From: JAYEMH01 sp034717985 [NCBI: Candidatus Ratteibacteria bacterium]
GTDB lineage: Bacteria; CAZDME01; JAYEMH01
Reading direction: 5' to 3'
DNA length: 8,510 nt
Assembly (NCBI GenBank): GCA_034717985.1
Contig: JAYEMH010000042.1
Span: 1-8,510, forward strand
Shown here: piece by piece, positions 1 through 7,811 of the stretch
How the letters are laid out: the number at the start of each line of letters is the position of its first letter
How positions within the stretch are numbered: the stretch's first letter is position 1
Position numbers and translations under genes: made by a program
The notes under the pieces: model-generated
Database searches by the model: none
What the model was told of the DNA's origin: nothing
The model's input: only the letters and a program-made list of their open reading frames with translations

Positions 1-3
1 AAG

Positions 4-32
4 AGCCCAAGCTGAATTGCTTGGGCTTTTTT
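4..32 (+). terminator. Rho-independent terminator of an upstream transcription unit
   Basis: A perfect 9-bp stem, AGCCCAAGC (4-12) with GCTTGGGCT (19-27), encloses the 6-nt loop TGAATT and runs directly into a T tract (27-32). This is the classic intrinsic terminator layout for + strand transcription. The gene it ends lies outside the window. It also separates that unit from the promoter that begins about 23 nt further on. Confidence 0.9.
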
Positions 33-54
33 GGGTGAAAACAGAAAATATTTC

Positions 55-82
55 TTGACAGTATGTTATTTAGTGTTAATAT
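55..82 (+). promoter_or_regulatory. Sigma70-type promoter with extended -10, for the ATPase gene
   Basis: A consensus -35 hexamer TTGACA (55-60) is followed after 16 bp by TAATAT (77-82, 4 of 6 matches). A TGT directly upstream (74-76) gives an extended -10 element. An overlapping TATAAA (80-85) is an alternative -10 with a 19-bp spacer. Transcription would start near 89-92, leaving a leader of about 20 nt that carries the strong Shine-Dalgarno AGGAGG at 97-102. The placement between a terminator and the ATPase start fits an independently transcribed gene. Confidence 0.75.
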
Positions 83-109
83 AAAGACAAAAGCAGAGGA
101 GGTCTATTT

Positions 110-1375
110 ATGATATTGTTAGAGAGAATATTGAGGCAGAATCCTTGGTGGCAAGGGAAGGAAATCAAAGAGATTAAAAATTATAAGGAAAGATTTCTTT
201 TAAAAGAGATTGAAAAGTATTTTAATAACCCTCAGATAATTGCGATTTTAGGCCTGCGGCGAACAGGCAAAAGTGTTTTGCTTGCTCAAATTATTAAAAG
301 ATTTCTTTTGAAATCTCAGCCCAAGAGGATTCTTTATTTTTCTTTTGATGAGATATTGGGGAAAGACCCGGAAATATTAGAGAAAATATTAGAAATATAC
401 GAGAACGAGATTTTGAAAGAGGATTTAGAAAATGTTTGCATATTTTTCGATGAGATAAACCATTTAAAGGACTGGCAGATAATTCTTAAGCGATTTTATG
501 ATTTAAAAAGAAAAATTAAATTTTTTATTTCCGGTTCGTCAAGTATCTATCTTAAAAAATCTAAAGAGAGTTTAGCCGGAAGAATCTATGAATTCAATCT
601 TTATCCTTTGAATTTCAAAGAATATCTTTATTTAAAAGGGGTTGATGTAAAGAATGTAGCCTTACAGGCGCTTGTTCTTAAAAAGGAGTTAAACAGATAT
701 TTTCTTTCCGGCTCTCTGCCGGAGATTATTCAGGAGGTTGATTTTTCGAAGATAAAAAAATATATCAATTCTCTTATAGATAAGATAGCATTTTATGACA
801 TTCCCAAGGTTTATGAAATAAATGAACCCGAAGTTTTAAAAATGATTATTTCTTTCATTGCCCAAAGACCGGGGATGACTTTAGATTATCAAAATTTAGC
901 TTCCAGTCTAAAAGTAAGTTATCAAACCATTTCAAAATATGTCGGATATTTAGAAAAGGCATTTTTGATAAAACTACTTTATAATTTTAGAGGAAGTCCA
1001 ATTGCCCGGGCAAGAAAACTTAAAAAGGCTTATTTAGGCTCTATAAATTTGGCTTCAGGATTTTTAGACTCGGAACAGGAACTTTTGGGAAATTTATCTT
1101 TGTTGGCAGAAAACTTGGTTTGTCTTCATTTAGACGCTAAATGGTTTTGGAAAAAATATACAGAGATTGATTTCTATCACAAGGATATTCCTGTTGAGGT
1201 AAAATATACAGAAACAAAGCCAGATATTAAGAACAGTTTTTTAGCGGCTAAACATTTAAGAGCAAAGAGGATTACTATAGTGACAAAAGATACCGAGAAA
1301 GAAGAGGAACGAAATGGCATAAAAATTGTTTATCTGCCTTTATGGAAATTTCTTCTTTTCGATGGACAGAAATAA
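110..1375 (+). CDS. AAA ATPase with C-terminal DUF4143 domain, function unknown
   Basis: A 421-residue predicted P-loop ATPase of the AAA_14/DUF4143 group. The Walker A motif is GLRRTGKS (residues 48-55). Walker B is VCIFFDEI (109-116, with D114 and E115). A sensor-like FFISGSSS lies at 138-145, followed by the family's LAGR...LYPLNFKEYL stretch (155-173) and a GSLPE motif (201-205). Residues 254-290 resemble a winged helix. The C-terminus carries a PD-(D/E)XK-like pattern, E334, D354 and E363-V-K365, so a degenerate or active nuclease fold is possible. The ATG is 7 nt behind AGGAGG, which fixes the start. The length is normal for the family and I see no break. The gene is far more AT-rich than its neighbours (13 G/C in 60 bases at 181-240), which suggests transfer. 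The family is common as stand-alone copies with no settled role; no partner gene is visible here. Confidence 0.9.
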   Translation: MILLERILRQNPWWQGKEIKEIKNYKERFLLKEIEKYFNNPQIIAILGLRRTGKSVLLAQIIKRFLLKSQPKRILYFSFDEILGKDPEILEKILEIYENEILKEDLENVCIFFDEINHLKDWQIILKRFYDLKRKIKFFISGSSSIYLKKSKESLAGRIYEFNLYPLNFKEYLYLKGVDVKNVALQALVLKKELNRYFLSGSLPEIIQEVDFSKIKKYINSLIDKIAFYDIPKVYEINEPEVLKMIISFIAQRPGMTLDYQNLASSLKVSYQTISKYVGYLEKAFLIKLLYNFRGSPIARARKLKKAYLGSINLASGFLDSEQELLGNLSLLAENLVCLHLDAKWFWKKYTEIDFYHKDIPVEVKYTETKPDIKNSFLAAKHLRAKRITIVTKDTEKEEERNGIKIVYLPLWKFLLFDGQK

Positions 1376-1405
1376 TGTGAGTCAATTCGTGGAACACTTT
1401 TTCCC

Positions 1406-1434
1406 TTGTAATAATATCCCGCATAGGCTATAAT
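1406..1434 (+). promoter_or_regulatory. Sigma70-type promoter for leuS
   Basis: A perfect -10 hexamer TATAAT (1429-1434) lies exactly 17 bp downstream of TTGTAA (1406-1411, 4 of 6 matches to the -35 consensus). Transcription would start near 1441, giving a leader of about 36 nt to the ATG at 1477, or about 21 nt to the GTG at 1462. This leaves no room for a T-box or other long leader control of leuS. No intrinsic terminator is visible between the ATPase stop and this promoter, so some readthrough from the ATPase gene is possible. Confidence 0.7.
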
Positions 1435-1476
1435 ACGTCCTCTTAAGAAGCTTTCCCAAAAGTGAGACAACCCGAG

Positions 1477-4014
1477 ATGAAAAATACTTACCCCTTTAAA
1501 AAAATTGAGAATAAATGGCAGAAAAAATGGGAACAGGAACCTCTTTTCAAGGAGAGAAGCGTCTCCGAGAAGAGAAAGAAATATTATCTCCTGGAGATGT
1601 TTCCCTATCCTTCCGGAAGAATCCATATGGGGCATGTCCGAAATTACAGCATCGGTGATGTGGTGGCTAGGCACAAGGTAATGAATCGATTTAATCTCCT
1701 TCATCCGATGGGCTGGGACGCCTTTGGTCTGCCGGCCGAGAATGCGGCTCTGAAAGAAAAAGTACATCCGGCCATCTGGACGGATAAAAACATTTCATAT
1801 ATGCGGGGGCAGCTTAAAAAAATGGGATTTGCCTATGACTGGAGCCGTGAGGTCAGCACCGCCAGCCCCGACTATTACCGCTGGAATCAATGGATTTTCT
1901 TAAAGCTTTATGAGCGGGGATTAGCCTATCAGAAAATGGCGGCCGTTAACTGGTGTCCCCAATGTACCACCGTTTTAGCCAATGAACAGGTAGAAGGGGG
2001 GAATTGCTGGCGCTGCGGGACGGCGGTAGAATCAAAAGAAATTAAACAGTGGTTTTTTAAAATTACCTCTTATGCCGAAGCCTTGCTTAATGATTTATCC
2101 GGCTTGAACGGCTGGCCGGAGAAGGTAAAGATAATGCAGGCGAACTGGATTGGACGCAGTGCCGGGGTAGAGATTTGCTTTAAAATTGCCGGGGAAGACG
2201 AAACCATTCCTGTTTTCACCACCCGTCAGGATACTATTTTCGGGGCGACTTATTTAGTCCTTTCAGCCGGGCATTCTTTATCGGCCAAATTGGTTAAAGG
2301 GACAAAGATAGAAAAGAAAGCTTTAGAATTTATAAATCAGGTAAGACGGGAAAAGCTGAATAAAACCGCTCAGACGGAGGTAGAAAAAAGAGGGATTTTT
2401 ACGGGGCGTTACGCCATTAATCCGGTCAATCAGGAGAAGATTCCTATCTGGATTGCTAATTATATCGTAATGGAATATGGAACCGGGGCGGTGATGGCGG
2501 TCCCCGCTCATGACCAGCGGGATTTTGAATTTGCCCTAAAGTATAAACTGCCGATACGGCTGGTTATCCAGAATGGGAATAACAGCTTGGCTCTGGAAGC
2601 AATGCCGGAGGCCTATGAGGGTGAAGGGAATCTTGTGAATTCGGAAAAGTTTTCCGGGATGGACAGCTCCGCGGCTAAAAATAAAATTGCTCTCTGGATG
2701 GAGGAGAAAAAAATAGGGAAACGAAAGATAAATTATCGTCTTAAAGATTGGGGAATTTCCCGGCAGCGTTACTGGGGGACGCCGATTCCGATAATTTATT
2801 GTGAGAAGTGCGGCACCATGCCGGCAGCGGAGAAAGATTTGCCGGTGGCTTTGCCGAAGAAAATTGAGTTTGCCTATAAAAAAGGAGTATCCCCCTTAGT
2901 GGCTGATGAAAAATTCTATTTTACTCCTTGTCCAAAATGCGGCCAAAAAGCCCGCCGGGAAATTGATACTATGGATACCTTTGTTGATTCCTCCTGGTAT
3001 TTTTTAAGATTTACCGATTCAAAGGCTCAAAAATCTCTTTTTTCTCCCGGAGAAGCTAATTACTGGATGCCGGTTGACCAGTATATCGGCGGCGTGGAAC
3101 ACGCCATTATGCATCTTCTATACGCCCGGTTTATGCATAAATTCCTTTCTGATATTGGAATGGTAGAGACGCGGGAGCCTTTTTCTAATTTGCTGACGCA
3201 GGGTATGGTCATTAAGGATGGGGCTAAAATGTCTAAGTCAAAAGGGAATGTAGTTGACCCGGATGATATTATTGATAAATATGGAGCGGATACCGCCCGG
3301 CTCTTTATTCTTTTTGCCGCCCCGCCGGAGCAGGATTTGGAATGGAGTGACCAGGGCATAAAAGGTGCTTTCCGGTTTTTAAATAGAGTTTGGCGATTGG
3401 TTAATTTTCCCTGCCGCCGGGAGGTTCCGGAAGATATAGCTAAGAATTTAGAAGGTGTCCTTAAGCGGAAACTTCACCAGACAATTAAGAAAGTTACCGA
3501 CGATATTGAAAGGTTTCATTTCAATACTGCCATCAGCGCTATTATGGAACTGGTAAATCTTATCTTCAGCTTTTCGTTTGAGCGTCCGAAACAAGGTTCG
3601 GTTTTACCTGAGTCTCCCATAATGGCCGAATCTTTAAGAACGGTAGTGCTTCTCCTTTTTCCTTTTGTTCCCCATATTGCTGCGGAAATGTGGGAGATTT
3701 TAGGGGAAAAAGAGACTGTTTCCCGACAATTCTGGCCGGAATTTAAATCGGAACTTGCCCGGGAAGAAAAAGTTACTCTGATAGTGCAGGTTAACGGCAA
3801 GGTGCGGGACAAATTGGAGATTAAAGCCGGGCTGAGTGAAGAAGAAATAAAAGCCAAAGCCTTGACTCAGGAACGGGTCAGGAAATGGCTGGCTAATCAG
3901 GAAATTGTCAGAACGGTTATTGTCCGCGGGAAATTGGTCAATCTGGTGGTTAAACCAGGACAACAACCAAACAATGACCAAGAAATAAAAGATACAATAA
4001 CCAAGAAACAATAA
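1477..4014 (+). CDS. leuS: Leucyl-tRNA synthetase (class I), bacterial type
   Basis: Charges tRNA-Leu with leucine using ATP, in the cytoplasm. Numbered from the ATG at 1477 (845 residues): HMGH signature 50-53; zinc module C160-x2-C163 with C177-x2-C180; editing-domain TTRQDT 248-253 and the aspartates D346 and D349 of the VPAHDQRDFEFA stretch; further CxxC pairs at 442-445 and 485-488; KMSKS loop 584-588; helical anticodon-binding region about 625-760; C-terminal VNGKVRDK from 772. All catalytic and editing signatures are present. An in-frame GTG at 1462 would add five residues. I prefer the ATG because the family begins close to the Y-x-F-K-x-I-E-x-K-W motif, but neither start has a strong Shine-Dalgarno (AAGAAG at 1445-1450 would fit the GTG, loosely). 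Family members such as the E. coli enzyme end near the NLVV motif (822-825). Here about 20 more residues follow, the last 16 encoded by heptanucleotide repeats. Confidence 0.97.
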   Translation: MKNTYPFKKIENKWQKKWEQEPLFKERSVSEKRKKYYLLEMFPYPSGRIHMGHVRNYSIGDVVARHKVMNRFNLLHPMGWDAFGLPAENAALKEKVHPAIWTDKNISYMRGQLKKMGFAYDWSREVSTASPDYYRWNQWIFLKLYERGLAYQKMAAVNWCPQCTTVLANEQVEGGNCWRCGTAVESKEIKQWFFKITSYAEALLNDLSGLNGWPEKVKIMQANWIGRSAGVEICFKIAGEDETIPVFTTRQDTIFGATYLVLSAGHSLSAKLVKGTKIEKKALEFINQVRREKLNKTAQTEVEKRGIFTGRYAINPVNQEKIPIWIANYIVMEYGTGAVMAVPAHDQRDFEFALKYKLPIRLVIQNGNNSLALEAMPEAYEGEGNLVNSEKFSGMDSSAAKNKIALWMEEKKIGKRKINYRLKDWGISRQRYWGTPIPIIYCEKCGTMPAAEKDLPVALPKKIEFAYKKGVSPLVADEKFYFTPCPKCGQKARREIDTMDTFVDSSWYFLRFTDSKAQKSLFSPGEANYWMPVDQYIGGVEHAIMHLLYARFMHKFLSDIGMVETREPFSNLLTQGMVIKDGAKMSKSKGNVVDPDDIIDKYGADTARLFILFAAPPEQDLEWSDQGIKGAFRFLNRVWRLVNFPCRREVPEDIAKNLEGVLKRKLHQTIKKVTDDIERFHFNTAISAIMELVNLIFSFSFERPKQGSVLPESPIMAESLRTVVLLLFPFVPHIAAEMWEILGEKETVSRQFWPEFKSELAREEKVTLIVQVNGKVRDKLEIKAGLSEEEIKAKALTQERVRKWLANQEIVRTVIVRGKLVNLVVKPGQQPNNDQEIKDTITKKQ

Positions 4015-4057
4015 CCAAATAATAACCAATACCCAATGACCAAGAAACAATAGCCAA
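3964..4057 (+). repeat. Degenerate TAACCAA-type heptanucleotide array across the leuS stop
   Basis: Heptads, most ending CAA, can be read as CAACCAA (3964-3970), TGACCAA (3975), GAAATAA (3982), GATACAA (3991), TAACCAA (3998), GAAACAA (4005), TAACCAA (4012), TAACCAA (4023), TACCCAA (4030), TGACCAA (4037), GAAACAA (4044) and TAGCCAA (4051-4057). Interruptions are ACAA at 3971-3974, AA at 3989-3990 and ATAA at 4019-4022. A higher-order 21-nt unit of three heptads occurs at 3998-4018 and again at 4037-4057 with 19 of 21 identical. The leuS stop TAA is the first three bases of the heptad at 4012. No spacer and repeat alternation is present, so this is not CRISPR. Confidence 0.85.
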
Positions 4058-4117
4058 ACAAAAATAATGAGAGAATTTGATTTAAAAAAAAGAACAATAA
4101 TGTTGGGTAATTGGTTA
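4023..4117. repeat. Inverted repeat made of heptads (14-bp arms) in the leuS-lon gap
   Basis: The two heptads TAACCAA-TACCCAA at 4023-4036 recur as reverse complement at 4103-4117 (TTGGGTA followed by ATTGGTTA). Pairing is complete apart from one extra A in the second arm. The arms enclose 66 nt (4037-4102), which include the last three heptads of the array. In RNA this could form a 14-bp stem. No T tract follows, so it is not an ordinary intrinsic terminator. Confidence 0.75.
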
Positions 4118-4149
4118 GACCCTTCCTTTAAAAGGAACAAGAAGGTCTA
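4116..4149. repeat. Compact palindromic hairpin in the leuS-lon gap
   Basis: Two alternative folds are visible. One is a nearly perfect palindrome, TTCCTTT (4123-4129) with AAAGGAA (4131-4137) around one central A. The other is a longer stem, TAGACC + TTC (4116-4121 and 4123-4125, C4122 bulged) with GAAGGTCTA (4141-4149). The first bases overlap the end of the heptad-made inverted repeat. No poly-T tail follows on either strand, so terminator function is not supported; an RNA-processing or stability hairpin is possible. Confidence 0.55.
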
Positions 4150-4180
4150 TCCTTTAGGATTATTGAATATTGGTGATTGT

Positions 4181-4215
4181 TTGTATCTTGTATCTTGTAA
4201 CTTGTATCTTGTAAG
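4181..4215 (+). repeat. TTGTATC-type heptanucleotide tandem array upstream of lon
   Basis: Five consecutive 7-nt units with no interruption: TTGTATC, TTGTATC, TTGTAAC, TTGTATC and TTGTAAG. The sequence differs from the TAACCAA array about 125 nt upstream, but the period is the same. Flanking text (TATTGGT near 4169-4174 and 4222-4228) resembles reverse-complement TAACCAA heptads. The rest of the 4015-4276 gap contains no recognisable RNA gene, and its only small ORF is doubtful. Confidence 0.85.
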
Positions 4216-4276
4216 TTAATTATTGGTAATTGAATAGATATTTTTGACAGAACCCAAAATGATAACAGGATAAAAA

Positions 4277-6640
4277 ATGGATATTGGCTCAAAGATAGAA
4301 AGAAACAGAAATAAAATTAAAGCCAGGACTATCTTTCCCCTCCTTCCGGTTCGGGATATTGTCGTTTTTCCCTATATGGTTGTTCCCCTCCTGGTTGGGC
4401 GTCCCAAATCAGTTGAAGCTTTAGAGGAGGCGATGGACAAAGACCGTTTATTAGGACTGGTTACTCAGAAGGAAATTCGGATTGATGAACCGAAGATTCA
4501 GGATATCTATCAAATCGGAACATTAGGAGAGATTTTGCAATTTGCCCGCCTGCCTGACGGCTCAATTAAAATTTTAGTTGAGGGAATTTGCCGCTTGAAA
4601 ATCAAGGAGTTTATCTCCAATAAGAAATTTTTCCAAGTCATCGCTGATACGGAAGAGGAAGAAGCAAAAGAAGTTAATTTAGAAACGGTAGCTTTAATGC
4701 GGACGGCCGCTTCTCAATTTGAAAATTACGTTAAGCTTAATGCCCGTCTCGTTCCGGAGACGGCCGGTTCTGTTAGCAATATTAAATACCCGGGGCAGTT
4801 AGCCGATTCTATTTCTACCCATCTTCAGATTAAACTGGAAGACAAACAGAAAATTCTGGGGATATTTGACCCGCTGGCCAGGCTGAAAAAAATCGGGGGG
4901 ATTTTAAGCGCGGAGACCGAGATCCTTCACATTGAGAAAAAAATTCAGGGAAAGGTCCGCCATCATATTGAAAAAACCCAGAAAGAGTATTATCTCCAGG
5001 AGCAAATGAAGGCAATTCAGGATGAATTAGGAAAGAAAGACGGGCAAAACGAAAATCAGGAGTTAAGAAAACAAATTCTTGAGGCAAAGATGACTCCGGA
5101 AGCTGAAGAAAAATCGTTGAAGGAGTTAGGCCGTCTTGAAAGGATGCTTCCGGTTTCTCCGGAAGCCGGCGTGGTAAGAAATTACCTGGATTGGCTGATA
5201 TCTCTTCCCTGGTCAAAAATGACCGAGGATAAACTTGACATCAATGCGGTAGAAAAGATTTTAGAAGAAGACCACTACGGGTTAAAAAAAGTTAAGGAAA
5301 GAATTCTGGAGTATTTAGCCGTAAGGAAACTGGTCAAAAAAATGAAGGGTCCGATTCTTTGTTTTGTCGGACCTCCCGGAGTGGGAAAAACATCTCTGGC
5401 TAAATCTATTGCCCGGGCTTTAGGAAGAAATTTTGTTCGTGTTTCTTTGGGGGGTGTCCGTGACGAAGCTGAAATCCGGGGGCATCGGCGCACCTATATC
5501 GGCTCTCTTCCGGGTAGAATTGTTCAGTCAATAAAAAAGGCAAAATCGAGAAATCCGGTTTTTCTTCTTGATGAGGTTGACAAGATGAGTGTAGATTTTA
5601 GAGGTGATCCCTCGGCGGCGCTTTTGGAAGTGCTGGATCCGGAGCAGAATCATAGCTTTAGCGACCATTATTTAGAGGTGGATTTTGACCTTTCCGATAC
5701 AATGTTTATCACCACGGCTAATCTCCAGCTCAATATTCCTCTTCCCCTTCAGGACCGGATGGAAATTATCAAATTATCCGGGTATACGGAATGGGAAAAA
5801 CTTAAGATTGCCGAACTTTTTCTTATTCCTAAACAACTGGCGGCCAATGGCCTGGATTCAGAGAAGCTGACTATTTCCTCCAAGGCGATTTTAACCGTTA
5901 TTCGCAGCTATACGCGGGAGGCCGGGGTGAGAAATTTGGAAAGGGAGATTGCCTCTCTTTGCCGGAAAACCGCTAAAGAGCTGGTTAGTAACGGACACAA
6001 AGAAATAATAAAAATAACCAATCAAAACCTGTCAAAATTTCTGGGGCATCCTCGTTTTATTCTCAGCAAAGGAACCGAAAAAGATGAAATTGGCGTTGCC
6101 CAGGGATTGGCCTGGACCGAAGTGGGCGGAGAGGTAATGAATATAGAGGTTTCTATTCTCAAAGGGAGAAGGAATTTAACCCTGACCGGCAAACTGGGCG
6201 AGGTAATGCGTGAATCAGCTCAGGCGGCTTTGAGTTATACCCGCTCCAAAGCAAAACAGTTAGGCCTGGATGAAAATTTTTATCGTTTTATCGATATTCA
6301 TATTCACATTCCGGAAGGGGCTATTGCCAAAGACGGACCCTCTGCCGGAATTACTATGGCCACCGCCCTAATTTCGGCTTTGACCCGGAGAAAGGTATCC
6401 AAGCAGGCGGCGATGACCGGGGAGATAACCCTGAGGGGGAAGGTTCTGCCTATCGGCGGGGTGAAAGCCAAGGTTTTAGCCGCTCACCGCTCAAAAGTAA
6501 AGAAAATTATTCTGCCTAAAGAGAACAAAAAAGATTTAGAAGAAATTCCGGTTGAAATTCGCCGGGAGATGAATTTTGTTTTAGTTGAGCATATGGATGA
6601 AGTCTTGAAGGAAGCGTTGCTAAACAGCAAGAAAGGATAA
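4277..6640 (+). CDS. lon: ATP-dependent protease Lon (LonA type, S16 family)
   Basis: Cytoplasmic ATP-driven protease that degrades misfolded and regulatory proteins; known LonA proteins act as hexamers. The 787 residues match the usual length (E. coli Lon has 784). Layout: N-terminal substrate-binding domain (about 18-210, with the family's [11 protein letters not shown] near 22-32); helical linker (about 210-310); AAA+ module with Walker A GPPGVGKT (365-372), Walker [10 protein letters not shown] (428-436), sensor-1 N482, arginine finger R494 and sensor-2 GVRNLERE (550-557, R552); then the protease domain with Ser689 in KDGPSAG and Lys732 in GGVKAK forming the catalytic dyad, 43 residues apart as in E. 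coli (S679/K722). The ATG sits 6 nt behind AGGA (4267-4270), which supports this start; an ATG at 4259 stops after four codons. No internal break. No heat-shock (CIRCE-like) operator was found upstream. Confidence 0.98.
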   Translation: MDIGSKIERNRNKIKARTIFPLLPVRDIVVFPYMVVPLLVGRPKSVEALEEAMDKDRLLGLVTQKEIRIDEPKIQDIYQIGTLGEILQFARLPDGSIKILVEGICRLKIKEFISNKKFFQVIADTEEEEAKEVNLETVALMRTAASQFENYVKLNARLVPETAGSVSNIKYPGQLADSISTHLQIKLEDKQKILGIFDPLARLKKIGGILSAETEILHIEKKIQGKVRHHIEKTQKEYYLQEQMKAIQDELGKKDGQNENQELRKQILEAKMTPEAEEKSLKELGRLERMLPVSPEAGVVRNYLDWLISLPWSKMTEDKLDINAVEKILEEDHYGLKKVKERILEYLAVRKLVKKMKGPILCFVGPPGVGKTSLAKSIARALGRNFVRVSLGGVRDEAEIRGHRRTYIGSLPGRIVQSIKKAKSRNPVFLLDEVDKMSVDFRGDPSAALLEVLDPEQNHSFSDHYLEVDFDLSDTMFITTANLQLNIPLPLQDRMEIIKLSGYTEWEKLKIAELFLIPKQLAANGLDSEKLTISSKAILTVIRSYTREAGVRNLEREIASLCRKTAKELVSNGHKEIIKITNQNLSKFLGHPRFILSKGTEKDEIGVAQGLAWTEVGGEVMNIEVSILKGRRNLTLTGKLGEVMRESAQAALSYTRSKAKQLGLDENFYRFIDIHIHIPEGAIAKDGPSAGITMATALISALTRRKVSKQAAMTGEITLRGKVLPIGGVKAKVLAAHRSKVKKIILPKENKKDLEEIPVEIRREMNFVLVEHMDEVLKEALLNSKKG

Positions 6641-6645
6641 AGGCA

Positions 6646-7800
6646 ATGAAAAAGTTTTATCTTTTGACCCCCGGCCCGACCCCGGTTCCCGAAGGAGCCA
6701 GAGAGATTATGTCCAACCCCATAATTCACCATCGCACCAGGGAATTCCAGGAAATTCTTAGTGAAGTTATTGAGGGGCTTAAATATATTTTTCAGACGAA
6801 AAACGATGTTTTGCTTTTTTCTTCCTCGGGAACAGGAGCGATGGAAGCTGTTGTGGCTAATCTTTTGTCTTCCGGTGATAAAGCCCTGGTTGTTCGCGGG
6901 GGGAAATTTGGCGAACGCTGGGGGGAACTTACCCAGGCATACGGAATAGAAACAATTTTTATTGACGTGAACTGGGGAGATGCGGCTGAGCCCGGAGAAA
7001 TTCAAAAGATTCTAAAAGCCAATTTGGATATTAAAGCGGTTTTTATTACCCATTGCGAAACCTCTACCGGCGTCGTCAACGACGTGGAAGCCATTGCTAA
7101 GGTTGTCTCTTCCACTAAAGCTCTTTTAGCCGTTGATGCCATCAGCAGTCTGGCTTCCATTCCTTTAAAAACCGATAAATGGATGGTTGATGTCGTCGTG
7201 GCCGGTTCGCAAAAAGGTCTGATGGTTCCTCCCGGCCTGTCTTTTGTCAGTGTTAGCTCTAAAGCCTGGGATATGGCGGAAAAATCAACCCTGCCCAAAT
7301 ATTATTTTTCTTTTAAACAAGCCCGTAAAGCTCAGGAAAAAGCAAATACCCCCTGGACGCCGGCGATAACTCTGGTTCTGGCTCTCCGGGAGACTTTAAA
7401 GATGCTCAAAAATGAGGGATTGGAACAGGTTTTCTTAAGACACCGGCGCTTGGCCGAAGCGACCCGTCAGGCGGCTTTGGCCATGGGACTGGAATTATTA
7501 GCCCCAAAATCACCGGCTATCAGCGTTACGGCCATCAAACTTCCCGAGGGTATCGATGGGGCGGCGCTGGTTAAAAATTTGCGAAAAAAGCATGGTATCT
7601 GGGTGGCCGGGGGCCAGGCCCAGCTTAAAGGTAAAATTATCAGGATTGCCCACATGGGCTATATAAAGCAATTCGAGCTGCTGGAGGCAATTTCGGCTAT
7701 AGAGAAGGAATTGAGTGAATTGGGTTACCAGCTGGAATCCGGAATTGGCCGGAAAGCTGCGGAGGAGATTCTGAGTCAGTCCATAGTCGACAGTCGATAG
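6646..7800 (+). CDS. Class V PLP-dependent aminotransferase (alanine-glyoxylate / serine-pyruvate type)
   Basis: Cytoplasmic fold-type I aminotransferase, 384 residues. N-terminal GPTPVP (10-15) and HHRTREF (28-34), cofactor-phosphate loop SGTGA (61-65), HCETSTG (136-142), cofactor-binding D164 in VDAISS, Schiff-base lysine K190 in AGSQKGL, substrate-gate NTPWTP (234-239) and the carboxylate-binding arginine R333 in IIRIAHMG. These place it in the group containing alanine-glyoxylate and serine-pyruvate aminotransferases; the exact substrate cannot be read from sequence. With serA next downstream it may act as the phosphoserine-forming or another serine/glyoxylate transaminase (inference). The start lies 5 nt after the lon stop, 8 nt behind AAAGGA (6632-6637) inside the lon end, so translation is probably coupled and the two form one transcript. 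The last seven residues and the stop fall in a heptanucleotide array. Confidence 0.93.
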   Translation: MKKFYLLTPGPTPVPEGAREIMSNPIIHHRTREFQEILSEVIEGLKYIFQTKNDVLLFSSSGTGAMEAVVANLLSSGDKALVVRGGKFGERWGELTQAYGIETIFIDVNWGDAAEPGEIQKILKANLDIKAVFITHCETSTGVVNDVEAIAKVVSSTKALLAVDAISSLASIPLKTDKWMVDVVVAGSQKGLMVPPGLSFVSVSSKAWDMAEKSTLPKYYFSFKQARKAQEKANTPWTPAITLVLALRETLKMLKNEGLEQVFLRHRRLAEATRQAALAMGLELLAPKSPAISVTAIKLPEGIDGAALVKNLRKKHGIWVAGGQAQLKGKIIRIAHMGYIKQFELLEAISAIEKELSELGYQLESGIGRKAAEEILSQSIVDSR

Positions 7801-7811
7801 ACCATAGATAA
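7777..7811 (+). repeat. Heptanucleotide array across the aminotransferase stop
   Basis: Read in the phase CAGTCCA (7777), TAGTCGA (7784), CAGTCGA (7791), TAGACCA (7798), TAGATAA (7805-7811). The stop codon TAG at 7798-7800 is the first three bases of a heptad, and codons 378-384 (Gln-Ser-Ile-Val-Asp-Ser-Arg) are array-encoded. In the other phase these units are the reverse complement of the TRTRGWC family found at 7954-8020. Confidence 0.75.

Noticed and set aside
1376-1476. T-box or other leader riboswitch ahead of leuS
   Set aside because: The predicted leader is only about 20-36 nt, and no T-box consensus, specifier loop or terminator/antiterminator is present.
1330-1767. Minus-strand ORF overlapping the ATPase end and leuS start
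   Set aside because: It lies antisense to the conserved LeuRS catalytic N-terminus, and its translation matches nothing I recognise; it is a shadow frame.
3964-4057. CRISPR array
   Set aside because: The units are 7 nt, directly adjacent and degenerate, with no 30-nt-scale repeats alternating with unique spacers and no cas genes nearby.
3897-4140. Minus-strand ORFs with a hydrophobic, membrane-like translation (3897-4097 and 3700-4140)
   Set aside because: They are the antisense of the leuS 3' end and the TAACCAA array; the Leu/Phe/Val-rich sequence is a by-product of reading TTGGTTA-like repeats. No ribosome site and no family resemblance.
4244-4274. TTGACA at 4244-4249 as the lon promoter
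   Set aside because: The only -10-like match (GATAAA, 4269-4274) has a 19-bp spacer and overlaps the ribosome site and start codon, which would put the transcript start inside lon. A lone -35 match in AT-rich DNA is not enough.
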